Shown: positions 18,037 to 27,724, counted from the stretch's first letter. The stretch: DNA of 64,000 nt from Actinomadura montaniterrae (GCF_008923365.1 NZ_WBMR01000003.1:62001-126000), one strand, 5' to 3'. Made by a program: numbers and translations. The notes: a model not told the origin generated them from the sequence alone.

Positions 18037-21000
18037 GTGACGACCCGGGTGGTGCATCGGCCCGCGCGTACCGTCCATGCCCCGCCGGAGCGGGCCGTCC
18101 AGCAGATCGAGGCGCCGCCCGCGCTGCCGGAGTCCGGCACTCCGGGCGGTCAGCTGATGACGCTGCTGCCGATGGCCGGCATGATGTCCTCGCTCACGGT
18201 CATGACCGTGTTGCGAAACCGCGCGTTCATGGCGCTCGGTGCTGTGATGCTGGTGGTGGCGGTGCTCGCGGGCGGCATGCTGCTGATCTCGCGGCGGGGG
18301 CAGGCTGCGCGGCAGCGCCGGGGGCGCCGCGAGCGGTACCTGGACCATCTGGAAGAGCTGCGGGAGACGCTCGCCGCCGGGGAACGGGAAAGGCGTGCTG
18401 CGGCGCGGGTGCTGAACCCGCCGCCCGAGGCTCTCTACGACGTGCTGCGCGACCCGGCGCGACTGTGGGAAAGGCGGCGGCGGGACGCGGACTTCCTGCG
18501 TGTCCGCATAGGGATCGGCCTGGTACCCGGGCAGCCGCTGGAAGTAGGCGTGCAGGCGTCGGCGATGACCCCGGCGGACCCATTCATGATGGCGGAGGCG
18601 CGCGCCCTGGCCGCACGGTTCGGAACGGCCCCCGACATGCCGCTGGTCCTGCCGCTCGATATGGCTGGCGACGTCAGCGTGGTGGGCCCGCGCGAGGACG
18701 CGCTGCGGCTGCTGCGCGCGATGATCGGGCAGCTCGCCGCGTTCCACGCACCCGAGGACGTGGCCATCGCTTACGGCGGTCGGCGCGTCCCCGACTGGGA
18801 CTGGCTGAAGTGGCTGCCGCACGCGCATGATCAGCGACGCCGGGACTGCGGCGCGCCGCTCCGGCTCGTCGCGACCAGCCCGCAGCGGATCGCCGCACTG
18901 CTGGCCGACGATCTGCGGGCACGCGCCGATCTCGCGGCCGAGGTGGCGCGCGGGCTCGGGACGCGCGAGGCGCTGGGCTTCCAGCGGCGCCTGGTGCTGA
19001 TCCACGATACGCACGGGGAGCCGGCCTCCGAGCTCGCCCGGCCGGACCCCGGCGTTCCGGTCGCCGACCTGGCCGCGACGGTCGTGCATCTGGTGGAGCG
19101 GCGGGAGCACGAGCCCGGCGAGGTGAACATCCGGATCCTGGTTGACGGTGACCGGGTCGAGGTCACCGACCTGCGCGGTGAGGTCGCGGTGACGATGTCG
19201 GGAACCGTGGACCACGTCCCGCCGGGGATGCTGGAGGGTCTGGCCCGCATGCTGGCGCCGCTGCGGTTGTCCCGCGAGTCTGCCGAGGAATCCGCGGCGC
19301 AGGGCGGCGAGGTCGACTTCGCCTCGTTGGTCGGCCTAGAGAACCCGGCCCATGTGGATGTTGCCCGGTCGTGGGCGCCGCGATCCGAGCGCGCCTTCCT
19401 GCGGGTGCCGATCGGGCTGGACGAGGGGGGCCGGCCGGTGATCCTCGACCTGAAGGAGGCGTCGAGCCTCGGGATGGGCCCGCACGGGCTGTGCGTGGGC
19501 GCCACCGGGTCCGGCAAGAGCGAACTGCTGCGCACGCTCGTCCTTGCCCTCGCCTGCACGCACTCCCCCGAGCAGGTCAGCATGGTGCTGGTCGACTACA
19601 AGGGCGGCGCGACTTTCGCGCCCTTCGGATCGCTTCCGCACGTCGCCGGGGTCATTACCAACCTGGAGGACGACGCGGGACTCATCGAGCGTGCCTACGC
19701 CAGCCTGGCCGGCGAGGTGCAGCGCCGCCAGCAGGTGTTGCGGGATGCCGGCAACATCGCCAGCGTCGGCGACTACAACCACCTGCGCGCGGAACGGCCC
19801 GAGCTGCCCCCGCTGCCGCACCTGCTGGTCATCATCGACGAGTTCGGCGAGCTGCTCACCGCGCGGCCCGATTTCGTCGAGCTCTTCCTCTCGATCGGGC
19901 GGATCGGCCGCAGCATCGGCGTCCACCTGCTGCTGTCCAGCCAGCGGGTCGAGAGCGGCAAGCTGCGCGGCCTGGAGACCTATCTGTCGTACCGGATCGG
20001 GCTGCGCACGTTCTCCGAGGAGGAGAGCCGCACCGTCCTCGGCACGACGGACGCCTTCCACCTGCCGGCCCTACCCGGCTTCGGGTACCTCAAGGTCGAC
20101 ACCAGCGTCTACACGAAGTTCAAGGGCGGTTATGTATCCGGGGCCTACCGCAACCAGGCGGCGGCCGACGAGGAGCCCGTCGGGCAAGCACCGCCGGTCC
20201 ACCTCTACCCGGTGCTCAACAGGAGCGAGACGGCCAGGCGCCGCACGGAGACGGAGGGGGACGGCACCGACGAGCCGAGCCTGCCGGAACGGACCACCGG
20301 GCCGACGCTGCTAGACGTGACGGTCGAGTCGCTGTCCCGGCACGGCCGCCGGGTCCAGACGATCTGGCTGCCGCCGCTGCCGTCCTTGGTCACGCTTGAG
20401 AACATCTGCGGCCCCGTCCAGGTCACCGCCGCCGGGATGCACCTGCCGGACGCCCGCGGCAAGGGGCTTGAGGTGCCGGTCGGCCTGCTGGACGACGCCC
20501 GCCGGCAGTGGCAGGACGTCTGGCGGCTCGATCTGACGGCGGCCGGCGGGCACGTCGCGATCATCGGCGGCCCGCAGACCGGGAAGACGACGCTGCTGCG
20601 CACCCTCACGCTCTCGCTGGCGCTCACCCGCTCACCCTCCGAGGTGTCGGTGTACGGGCTGGACCTCGTCGGCGGCGGGCTCCAGGCCCTGGAGGGTCTG
20701 CCCAACGTCGGCGGAATCGCGGGCCGCACCGACTACGAGCGGATCCGGCGAACGGTCGAGGAGGTCCACGGGATGCTGGAGCACCGCCAGGAGGTCTTCC
20801 GGAACCGCGGCATCGATGGGGTCGCGCGGCTGCGCCGGATGCACGCCGACGGGCTGGTGCCCGAACTGCCGTGCGCGGACGTCGTGCTCCTCGTGGACGG
20901 CTTCGGAGCCATCCGCACCGACGTCGAAGAGATCGACGACATGGTCGCCGACCTGCTGCAGCGCGGCGGCGGATACGGCGTGCACGTGGTCGCCGGAATG

Positions 21001-22062
21001 CTGCGCTGGAACGACGTGCGGATCGCGGCCCAGTCCACCTTCGGGCAGCGGGTCGAGCTGCGGCTGAACGACCCGTCCGACTCGACCGTGGACCGCAAGC
21101 TGGCCCAGACGATCAGCGCGGACCTGCCCGGCCGCGTCCTGACCGAGGCCAAGCTGTTCGCGCAGGTCGCTGTGCCCGCGATCGGCGGCGCGCCCGACCC
21201 GTCCGTGCTCGGCGAGGCAATGGAGTCGGCGGTCGGCAGGATCCGGGTCGCCACCGCCGGACCGGTGGCGGCGCAGGTCCGCGTCCTGCCGCACCGGCTA
21301 CCCGCACATGACCTGCCCGGCCCTGCGGACGAGCCGAGGCTGGTGCCGATCGGTGTGGACGAGCGGCACCTCGCCCCGGTGTCCTTGGACCTGTTCGGCG
21401 GCGACCAGAACCTGCTCGTCCTCGGTGACGGCGGATGTGGCAAGACGAACCTGTTGCGGCTCATCGTCGAAGGCCTGATGGCCCGGCACACGCCCGGCGA
21501 CGTGGTGTTCGCGGTCATGGACCCGCGCCGGACGCTGCGCGACGTCATCCCGGCGCCCTACCTCGGCGGATACGCCACCACTCCGCGCGTGTGCGCCGGG
21601 CTGGCCGCGAACGTGGCGCAAGAACTGCAGGAACGAATGCCCGACGACGTCGCCGCGGACGGCGACGGCACCGTCCCGGCGCCGCGCATCGTCATCCTGG
21701 CGGACGATTACGACCTGCTCACCACGGCCGGACAGCAGCCGCTCGCGCCGTTCCTGCCGTTCGTCGCCGGCGGCCGCGACATCGGTGTCCACTTCGTCGT
21801 CACCCGCCGCGTCGCCGGCGCGTCCCGCGGCATGTACGACCCGCTCGTCCAGGCGATGCGGGAGATCGGCACCGGCGCACTACTGATGTCCGGCGACCGC
21901 TCGGAAGGGCAACTGTTCCCCCGCGTGTACGCCGGCCCGCAGCCACCGGGACGCGGACTCTGGCTCACCCGCAGAGACGGCCCACGACTCATCCAGACGG
22001 CGCTACTGGACGAGCCGCCCGGCGTCCCCGCACCGCGGCCGTCCTCCCTCCGGGAGGCGTGA
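18037..22062 (+). CDS. eccC: EccC-type FtsK/SpoIIIE ATPase, three ATPase domains in one chain
   Basis: 1341 aa from GTG 18037, preceded by GAGGAGGAGCC. The N-terminus has membrane segments (FMALGAVMLVVAVLAGGMLL). Three P-loop domains follow, with Walker A at GATGSGKSE (about residue 488), GGPQTGKTT (about 844) and LGDGGCGKTN (about 1129). Only the first has a canonical LLVIIDEFGE Walker B; the others read LLVDGFG and ILADDYD, as expected if domain 1 is the motor and the rest bind substrates. It is the ESX motor that recognises WXG partners. The frame is intact and the gene overlaps the next one by ATGA. Confidence 0.93.
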   Translation: MTTRVVHRPARTVHAPPERAVQQIEAPPALPESGTPGGQLMTLLPMAGMMSSLTVMTVLRNRAFMALGAVMLVVAVLAGGMLLISRRGQAARQRRGRRERYLDHLEELRETLAAGERERRAAARVLNPPPEALYDVLRDPARLWERRRRDADFLRVRIGIGLVPGQPLEVGVQASAMTPADPFMMAEARALAARFGTAPDMPLVLPLDMAGDVSVVGPREDALRLLRAMIGQLAAFHAPEDVAIAYGGRRVPDWDWLKWLPHAHDQRRRDCGAPLRLVATSPQRIAALLADDLRARADLAAEVARGLGTREALGFQRRLVLIHDTHGEPASELARPDPGVPVADLAATVVHLVERREHEPGEVNIRILVDGDRVEVTDLRGEVAVTMSGTVDHVPPGMLEGLARMLAPLRLSRESAEESAAQGGEVDFASLVGLENPAHVDVARSWAPRSERAFLRVPIGLDEGGRPVILDLKEASSLGMGPHGLCVGATGSGKSELLRTLVLALACTHSPEQVSMVLVDYKGGATFAPFGSLPHVAGVITNLEDDAGLIERAYASLAGEVQRRQQVLRDAGNIASVGDYNHLRAERPELPPLPHLLVIIDEFGELLTARPDFVELFLSIGRIGRSIGVHLLLSSQRVESGKLRGLETYLSYRIGLRTFSEEESRTVLGTTDAFHLPALPGFGYLKVDTSVYTKFKGGYVSGAYRNQAAADEEPVGQAPPVHLYPVLNRSETARRRTETEGDGTDEPSLPERTTGPTLLDVTVESLSRHGRRVQTIWLPPLPSLVTLENICGPVQVTAAGMHLPDARGKGLEVPVGLLDDARRQWQDVWRLDLTAAGGHVAIIGGPQTGKTTLLRTLTLSLALTRSPSEVSVYGLDLVGGGLQALEGLPNVGGIAGRTDYERIRRTVEEVHGMLEHRQEVFRNRGIDGVARLRRMHADGLVPELPCADVVLLVDGFGAIRTDVEEIDDMVADLLQRGGGYGVHVVAGMLRWNDVRIAAQSTFGQRVELRLNDPSDSTVDRKLAQTISADLPGRVLTEAKLFAQVAVPAIGGAPDPSVLGEAMESAVGRIRVATAGPVAAQVRVLPHRLPAHDLPGPADEPRLVPIGVDERHLAPVSLDLFGGDQNLLVLGDGGCGKTNLLRLIVEGLMARHTPGDVVFAVMDPRRTLRDVIPAPYLGGYATTPRVCAGLAANVAQELQERMPDDVAADGDGTVPAPRIVILADDYDLLTTAGQQPLAPFLPFVAGGRDIGVHFVVTRRVAGASRGMYDPLVQAMREIGTGALLMSGDRSEGQLFPRVYAGPQPPGRGLWLTRRDGPRLIQTALLDEPPGVPAPRPSSLREA

Positions 22063-22442
22063 TGGCCTATGCCTTGGTCGTGCTGACCCAACGTGAGCCC
22101 AACGCCCTGGACCTCGTCGACTCGATGGTGGTCGCGGACGACTCGCTGTGGGTCCGCGCCACCGGTGACGACAGGCTGGTCCACCTATGTGACGAGTCGG
22201 ACCGGGTACTGGTGAGCATCGAGGAGGCACAGCGGGTCGAGGTCGAGGGCGAGGTGGAGCGACTGCTCGGAAACCGTGTCACCGCTGGACTGGCGATCCC
22301 GTACTGGTGGATGGAGGCATGGGTGCCGGACAGCGCTCCGGACGGACCCGCCGTGGCGCACCGTTTCGCCGCAGAGCTGACCTCCCGGCTGGGCGGCGCG
22401 GTGTGGCCGCCGGCGCCCCCGGAACCACCGGAGCGGGCGTGA
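22062..22442 (+). CDS. Small ESX-associated protein (DUF6177-like N-terminal part)
   Basis: 126 aa opening MAYALVVLTQREPNALDLVD, with VHLCDESDRVLVSIEEAQRV and IPYWWMEAWVPD, ending in a Pro-rich tail. No membrane segment. Its ATG overlaps the eccC stop and its stop overlaps the next GTG, so it is coupled on both sides. It resembles what I know as the N-terminal half of DUF6177 proteins, found in Streptomyces-type T7SS loci; the match is from memory. Function unknown. Confidence 0.5.
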   Translation: MAYALVVLTQREPNALDLVDSMVVADDSLWVRATGDDRLVHLCDESDRVLVSIEEAQRVEVEGEVERLLGNRVTAGLAIPYWWMEAWVPDSAPDGPAVAHRFAAELTSRLGGAVWPPAPPEPPERA

Positions 22443-23443
22443 GGGATCATCCGGCCGTCGACCTGGCCACCGAGACGAGTGTCGTCATCACGCGGGACCA
22501 GGAGATCGTGCCGATCTCGTCATGGATCACCGACGTCATGGCGCGATGCGCGGCCGAAGACCTGGTGCTCCAGGTGCTCACCCCGCACGAAAGCCGGATC
22601 ACGCTGCCACTGCGGCTGGCATTGCGCGGCCCTCAGGCACGCTGGATCGTGCACGCGGAGGACGGCCACTACGAGGGGTACTCCGGGCTCCCTGTGGACT
22701 GGGACGGCACCGAGTTCGTCCCGGCCGAGCGTGCAAGGACGGACGGCCCCTCCCCCACCTTCCTGCGCGGCCCCGAAGACGCGAAACTGGGGCATCACGT
22801 CACCGTCGACCTGCGTGTCGTCCACGACGCCACGGAAGAGCTGGTATTGGGCTCGGCGGTCGAGGAGCTGGCGTTGGTCCTCGCCGGCGCCGCCCCGGCC
22901 GGATGGGGCGCCGCCGAACCGGCCGTGGCGTGCTGGGACCGGGCTGCTCTGACCGCCCTGTGCCGCCGCCGCGCACCACGTCCGACCTGGCTGGTGTTCA
23001 CGGGCGGCCATGGGGAGCCGGGTCCGCCCTTTGGCGGCACAGTGCAAGTGTCACGGGTCGATACGGGTGTCAAGGAAGAGATCACGCTCGTGGTGTCCCT
23101 GCTCGACGACACCTGGTCGCCTCAGGACACCCTGGATGCCTTGGAGTCGCTGGCGGACCGGTGGGCAGGAAGCGCCGAGCTCAGCACGCTTACGGCCCAC
23201 TGGATGCCGGGACGCGCTGACCTCACCTATCCGGCCCGGCTCCTGGGGTTGCCCCGTCCCCTCGCCATGGCTCTGGGCCCGGTCGGCGTCGCCGAGGCGG
23301 GCAGAGAGCGCGTGGTGTCGGCGCCGGTGGAGGGGCGACTGATCGGGGATCCGCTCGAACCAGGAGTCTGGTATCCACTGGCCGACATCACCTCCGCAAC
23401 GCCATGGAACCAGCTGAGCGCCATCATCCGGCATCTCACATAA
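22439..23443 (+). CDS. ESX-associated protein (DUF6177-like C-terminal part)
   Basis: 334 aa from GTG 22439, overlapping the previous stop by four bases. It starts VRDHPAVDLATETSVVITRD and has ISSWITDVMARCAAEDLVLQ and LQVLTPHESRITLPLRLALR, a pattern I associate with DUF6177. There are no transmembrane segments or known catalytic motifs. It is the last gene of the T7SS operon. With the preceding gene it may form a split version of a protein that is a single chain elsewhere. Confidence 0.55.
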   Translation: MRDHPAVDLATETSVVITRDQEIVPISSWITDVMARCAAEDLVLQVLTPHESRITLPLRLALRGPQARWIVHAEDGHYEGYSGLPVDWDGTEFVPAERARTDGPSPTFLRGPEDAKLGHHVTVDLRVVHDATEELVLGSAVEELALVLAGAAPAGWGAAEPAVACWDRAALTALCRRRAPRPTWLVFTGGHGEPGPPFGGTVQVSRVDTGVKEEITLVVSLLDDTWSPQDTLDALESLADRWAGSAELSTLTAHWMPGRADLTYPARLLGLPRPLAMALGPVGVAEAGRERVVSAPVEGRLIGDPLEPGVWYPLADITSATPWNQLSAIIRHLT

Positions 23444-23767
23444 GCCGCCAGGAGGCGGCCAGACATGGCTCCGCTGGCCAACCCCGGGCCGTCGGGTACG
23501 GCCAGGTGCTTTCCACCGGCGGTTGGGCTCAAGGTGTTGGAGACGGTTGCGGCTCGAGTGCATTCCGGGACTGTCATCATCCGATGTCCCGAGGGGAAAG
23601 CAAAATGTGCCCGCCGTATTAGTCGCTCGGCGCAGTCTTGACCATTGATCGACAGCCCTCGGCGCCCAAAGGCGTGGGGCGCGCGCACGAGGAACGCGCG
23701 GAGCCCGCCGACGCAGTCCGCTAACGCTCGACGACGAAAGGCCTCACTGGATCACGCACCTGAAGCC
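23444..23767. other. Intergenic region after the T7SS operon
   Basis: No convincing gene, repeat or RNA. The GC content drops towards the rhomboid-like gene. The frame of the next gene stays open here to 23645, but without coding character. Confidence 0.4.
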
Positions 23768-24562
23768 ATGACACCGTCCAGCGAGTCAGGATCACCATCC
23801 TTGCAGAAACCGAAAAATCTTCAATCCGTATCGGCCTGGATCACCCGGGCCATCCCAACACCCCGACGCACGCCGATCACGTTCTCCTACCTGACCCTCC
23901 TGTGCGTTGGCTATTATATCGTATATAAAGTAGTCCCCGTCGACATGGGGCGTCGCTTTCTTATTTCGATCAGTACAACGGTTCCGGCCATGCAGAGCCG
24001 GCCACTGATTGCATTGATCGGCAGCATGTTGGTATTAACCCCTCCACTGTGGAGCATATCGAGTTTCATGACACTCGTCGTTGGAATCGCCTGGTGCATG
24101 GGTGCGATTGAACGCCGCCACGGAACGAGCATCTGCGTTGCAGCGTTCGTCGCCGGACACGTTGGGGCGACATTGATCACCACTGGCGTCAAGATCGTGG
24201 GCATTTCGGCCCACTTTTACAACGCCCCGGTGCTGCGCGAATATGATTTCGGCCCCAGTTACGGGACCGTCGCCATAATGGCATTGACAATCCCCCTTCT
24301 TCCATCACTGGCTCGTCCGGTATGGCTCCTTGGAGGGATCTCCTATCTTTTGTATTTGGCGACATGGTATGGCCCGATACCCGACTTCACCACAGTTGGC
24401 CATCTCTCTGCGGTGGTGATAGGACTGGCTTGCGTCGCCGCGTTGCACCGAAGAAACAACAGGCCTATCACGCGGGATATGAACAAATTTGGGGCACCGG
24501 CCTCCGGCCCACCGTCGACACACAAGGCCGAGGTTCCTGGACGGGAAAGCGCACATACTTGA
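23768..24562 (+). CDS. Rhomboid-like multi-pass membrane protein
   Basis: 264 aa from ATG 23768; the frame extends upstream to a TTG at 23645, but that part is Arg/Pro-rich. About six membrane helices are visible (FSYLTLLCVGYYIVYKVV, ALIGSMLVLTPPLWSISSFM, VWLLGGISYLLYLATW, LSAVVIGLACVAAL). GPSYG before a helix and GHLSAVVIG resemble the S-Y-G and G-H features of actinobacterial rhomboid-like proteins. A Ser-His protease function is not certain. Base composition is more AT-rich than its neighbours, hinting at a different origin. Confidence 0.55.
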   Translation: MTPSSESGSPSLQKPKNLQSVSAWITRAIPTPRRTPITFSYLTLLCVGYYIVYKVVPVDMGRRFLISISTTVPAMQSRPLIALIGSMLVLTPPLWSISSFMTLVVGIAWCMGAIERRHGTSICVAAFVAGHVGATLITTGVKIVGISAHFYNAPVLREYDFGPSYGTVAIMALTIPLLPSLARPVWLLGGISYLLYLATWYGPIPDFTTVGHLSAVVIGLACVAALHRRNNRPITRDMNKFGAPASGPPSTHKAEVPGRESAHT

Positions 24563-24679
24563 TTGAACTCACCACAAGCGCAGAGATCGTGCACCCGGTC
24601 ATTCAGGGTGAGCGGGCCGCCTCGCGCGGCGAGGCGTTCCAGCAGCGCCAGGCCCCCAGGCCAGCGCGTCGGCGTGGTA

Positions 24680-25240
24680 GTTGGCCGCCGGGCGGTCGTC
24701 GCCCACGTTGCCGCGGCGGGCCGCGCGCCGCGTCCCGGCGGCTCCTGTGCCTCTGGCTGCTTCCATGGTCCCGCGCGGTCACCGGGCCGAACGACCTGGA
24801 CTCTGTCCGCGCCCTGTACGAGGCGCACCCGGACCGGATCGCCGCCGTGATCATGGAGCCGATCCCGCACAACGTCGGCGCCCTCGCCTCCACCTGGGAG
24901 TTCGTGGCCGGGCTCCGCGCGCTGACCACCGAGGACGGCTCGCTGCTCATCTTCGACGAGGTGATCACCGGGTTCCGGCACGCGCTCGGCGGCTACAAGC
25001 AGGTCTGCGGCGTCCTGCCCGACCTGACCACGTTCGGCGAGGCGATGGGCAACGGCAACCCGCTCGCCGGCCTCGCGGGGCCCCGCCGCATGACCGACCG
25101 CGGCTTCCTGATGCTCCCGCTTGTTCAGAAAGCGCAACCACATCTCTTCCGCCCACACCGAGCAGGACGTCGACCGCACTCTGGAAGCGGCCCGCGACGC
25201 CCTCCGCATAATCCGCGATGACGACCTCCTGACCGTGTAG
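24680..25240 (+). pseudogene. Glutamate-1-semialdehyde aminomutase-like class III aminotransferase remnant
   Basis: AAVIMEPIPHNVGALASTWE, then LLIFDEVITGFRHALGGYKQ and LPDLTTFGEAMGNGNPLAGL identify a class III PLP enzyme of the HemL type. The lysine that holds PLP in TTFGK-AMGNG is Glu here. The N-terminal half is unrecognisable or missing. After MTDRGFLML a deletion and frame change join to FSAHTEQDV...AARDALRIIRD, the normal C-terminus. The gene is clearly inactive. Confidence 0.7.
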
Positions 25241-25279
25241 TCCACCGGCCTCGCCCATCGCCGACGGCCCGCACCCGGC

Positions 25280-26263
25280 TCAGCCGCACGGGTTCCGAGC
25301 GGATCCCGACCGGTTCGGCCGTCCGAGGACGCGGCGGCGGTACTCGCTGGGAGACAGGCCGTAGGCGGCGCGGAAGGCGCGGGTGAAAGTGGCGTGGTCC
25401 TTGAATCCCCATCGTGCCGCGACGCGGTGGATGGGCATCAGGTCCAGGGCCGCGTCGCCGAGGTCGAGGCGGGCCCGTTCGAGGCGCTGCCGGCGGATCC
25501 ACACCGCGAGTGTGATGCCGTTCGGCTGGAACAGCCGGTGCAGGGTGCTGACCGAGATATGGTGCGCGGCGGCGATGGAGCGCGGCGACAGCCCCGGATC
25601 GTCCAGATAGCGCCGCACGTACGTCTCGATGGCCGAAAGCCGGGTGGACCGCCGGGGGTTGGTGTCGAGATGGTGGGCGACCACGCCGTTCACCAGATTC
25701 GCCGCGATCTCACGAAGCCAGGGCACATCGGTCTCCCCGTATCCGCCGTCCGTGGTCGACGAGACAAGGAACTGGGCGAGCAGCGCACCGACACCCGCCT
25801 TTCCGGTCAGCGGCGCCGCCAAAAGCCGCTCGGTGTGAGGAAGCGGCGCCAGCAGGGCACGCCTCACATGGGCGAACACGAGCGTCGCGGCCTCGCCGTC
25901 GGCGACGATGCGCAGATCGAACGGCTGCCCGCTGTCGTATAACCCGAGACTCCGCACGCCCAGCACGGTTTGGCGTCCGGCCTGGCTCAGCACGATCCGG
26001 CCGCGCATGGCGAGCACGACTGAGAGCACCTCGGGGTCATGTGCGCGGATCAGCTGCGGTGTTCGCAGCACATCGACCGACGAACTCCTCACCCGCAGCA
26101 GGCTCACCCCCGCCAGATCCAGCATTCGCGCCACCAGGTGGAAGCGCCCGGGATCGTCGCTCGTCACCCGCATCGGATACGAACTGGAGACCTGGAAGGC
26201 GTTGAATTCGGTCAGCCGCCGCTCCGGCGCGTGTTCGTCGCTGCAGAAGACCGTTCGCATCAT
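25280..26263 (-). CDS. AraC-family transcriptional regulator
   Basis: 327 aa. The N-terminal part is an AraC-binding-like domain (GRIVLSQAGRQTVLGVRSLG), and the C-terminal ~100 residues hold two HTH motifs: LSPRSIAAAHHISVSTLHRL and HRVAARWGFKDHATFTRAFR, ending GLSPSEYRRRV. This form, with CUPIN-like sensing of an unknown effector, is common in actinobacteria. The nearest intact gene on the same strand is phzF-like, about 110 bp upstream, but no operator was identified. A related C-terminal fragment lies at 30183-30400. Confidence 0.88.
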   Translation of the reverse strand: MMRTVFCSDEHAPERRLTEFNAFQVSSSYPMRVTSDDPGRFHLVARMLDLAGVSLLRVRSSSVDVLRTPQLIRAHDPEVLSVVLAMRGRIVLSQAGRQTVLGVRSLGLYDSGQPFDLRIVADGEAATLVFAHVRRALLAPLPHTERLLAAPLTGKAGVGALLAQFLVSSTTDGGYGETDVPWLREIAANLVNGVVAHHLDTNPRRSTRLSAIETYVRRYLDDPGLSPRSIAAAHHISVSTLHRLFQPNGITLAVWIRRQRLERARLDLGDAALDLMPIHRVAARWGFKDHATFTRAFRAAYGLSPSEYRRRVLGRPNRSGSARNPCG

Positions 26264-26372
26264 CGTTTCTCCGTGGGCTCCTCGGGAGGCACCGGTCTGC
26301 TCGTGTCCCTGACCTACCGCGCTGCCGCCTGCAGAAGGCCGCCATGTGACGTCGACGCGGGCGCTCCCCGGA

Positions 26373-27146
26373 CTACGGGGACGGCAACAGTTCGCCCTGG
26401 CCGACGGTGACGGCGTGCCCGCCGACCTGGACGCGGTCGTCCTCCACGGCGAGCGCGAGCCGCCCGCGCCGGGCGGACGCCTGGACGGCCTCCAGCCGGG
26501 CCCGTCCGAGCCGGGCCGCCCAGAACGGGCCGAGGACGGCGTGTGCCGAACCGGTCACATGATCCTCGTCCAGCCCATGGGCGGGGACGAACACCCGGGA
26601 GGTGAAGTCGGCGTCCGCGCCGCCCGGCGCGGTCACGATCACGCGGCTGACCGGCAGCCGCAGGATCCGCGGGATGTCCGGCCGGACAGCCTCCACCTGC
26701 GCGGGTGTGTCGAGCATGACGACGTACTCGGTGTCGTTGCGCGCGAATCCGCCGGCGGCGGGAAGCCCGAGTGCGTCGAGCACGTCATTGGGAGCCTCTC
26801 CCTCGGTCACAGGCACGGCCGGAAAGTCGAGCCAGATGCGCGTCTCGCGGCGGCGCGCCGTCAGGGTTCCGTGGCCATGGCGGAAGACGATCTCGTCATG
26901 GCCGAGCGCGTGCGCGGCGGCCAGGGTGGCGTGGCCGCACAGCGGCAGCTCGGACGAGGGCGTGAACCAGCGGATGCTCCAGGCGTCCGGCCGCCGCCAC
27001 ACGAACGCGCTGGTGGGCTGGTGCAACTCGGCGGCGATCGCCTGCATCCAGGTCCGGTCCGCGGGGCCGTCGAGGATGACGATGTTCGCCGGGTTGCCGG
27101 CGAAGGGACGCTCGGTGAAGGCGTCGATGAGGAACCATGAGCTCAT
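26373..27146 (-). CDS. PhzF-family isomerase
   Basis: 257 aa from ATG 27146. FLIDAFTERPFAGNPANIVI is the family N-terminus. LPLCGHATLAAAHAL holds the conserved G-H-A-T site, and DEDHVTGSAHAVLGPFWAARL the second conserved region. PhzF proteins catalyse isomerisation in phenazine synthesis, but most homologues have unknown substrates, and there are no other phenazine genes here. The ATG overlaps the stop of the XRE-cupin regulator, so the two are translated as a unit. Confidence 0.88.
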   Translation of the reverse strand: MSSWFLIDAFTERPFAGNPANIVILDGPADRTWMQAIAAELHQPTSAFVWRRPDAWSIRWFTPSSELPLCGHATLAAAHALGHDEIVFRHGHGTLTARRRETRIWLDFPAVPVTEGEAPNDVLDALGLPAAGGFARNDTEYVVMLDTPAQVEAVRPDIPRILRLPVSRVIVTAPGGADADFTSRVFVPAHGLDEDHVTGSAHAVLGPFWAARLGRARLEAVQASARRGRLALAVEDDRVQVGGHAVTVGQGELLPSP

Positions 27147-27715
27147 GCGGTCGCCTTGCGGGTTACGACCACGACGTAACGGCATTTCTCGGCGGTGTCG
27201 TTGACGAACTCGCGGGCCTGGGGTTCCCCGAGCTCGAACGTGTCCCCGGAGGAGAGACGATGGGCGGCCGCCCCGTCGACCAAAGTCAGCTCGCCGTCCA
27301 GGACCCAGATGAGCTGGGCGATGAACGCGTAGCTGCCCGCCGGCATCGGCACCCGGGCGCCCGCCGGCAGCACGATCTCGGTGACGTCGACGGGGAAGCC
27401 CGGCGTCGATATCTGGCGCCGGAGGTAGCCGGTGTCGGGATCGGTCCAGCGCGGGGTGTCGGCGGCGCGCCGTACCCGGCCGGCGGCGGCGCCGTCCGCG
27501 GGCGACAGCAGCGCGGTCATGCTCAGCTCCAGCGCGGCGGAGAGCTTGCCGAGGACGACGGCGGTCGGGTTGCTCTCGCCGCGCTCGATCTTGCTGATCA
27601 TCGCGCGGGACACGCCGGAGGCGTCCGCAAACCGGGCCAGCGACCAGCCGCGCCGGGCCCGCTCCGCCTTGACCCGCCGTCCGAGGGCGTTCGAGCCCTC
27701 CATCAAAGTGGACAT
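27143..27715 (-). CDS. XRE-family regulator with C-terminal cupin domain
   Basis: 190 aa. The HTH occupies about residues 10-65 (SLARFADASGVSRAMISKIE, RGESNPTAVVLGKLSAALEL). The second half is a cupin (IWVLDGELTLVDGAAAHRLS ... DTFELG). Regulators of this design usually control a neighbouring small-molecule metabolism gene, here the overlapping phzF-like gene downstream. It lies head-to-tail just after a broken GNAT gene. Confidence 0.88.
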   Translation of the reverse strand: MSTLMEGSNALGRRVKAERARRGWSLARFADASGVSRAMISKIERGESNPTAVVLGKLSAALELSMTALLSPADGAAAGRVRRAADTPRWTDPDTGYLRRQISTPGFPVDVTEIVLPAGARVPMPAGSYAFIAQLIWVLDGELTLVDGAAAHRLSSGDTFELGEPQAREFVNDTAEKCRYVVVVTRKATA

Positions 27716-27724
27716 GGCTTCACC

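Noticed and set aside
26373..27146. Part of a phenazine cluster
   Set aside because: Only the PhzF-like gene is present, and most PhzF-family proteins are not phenazine enzymes.
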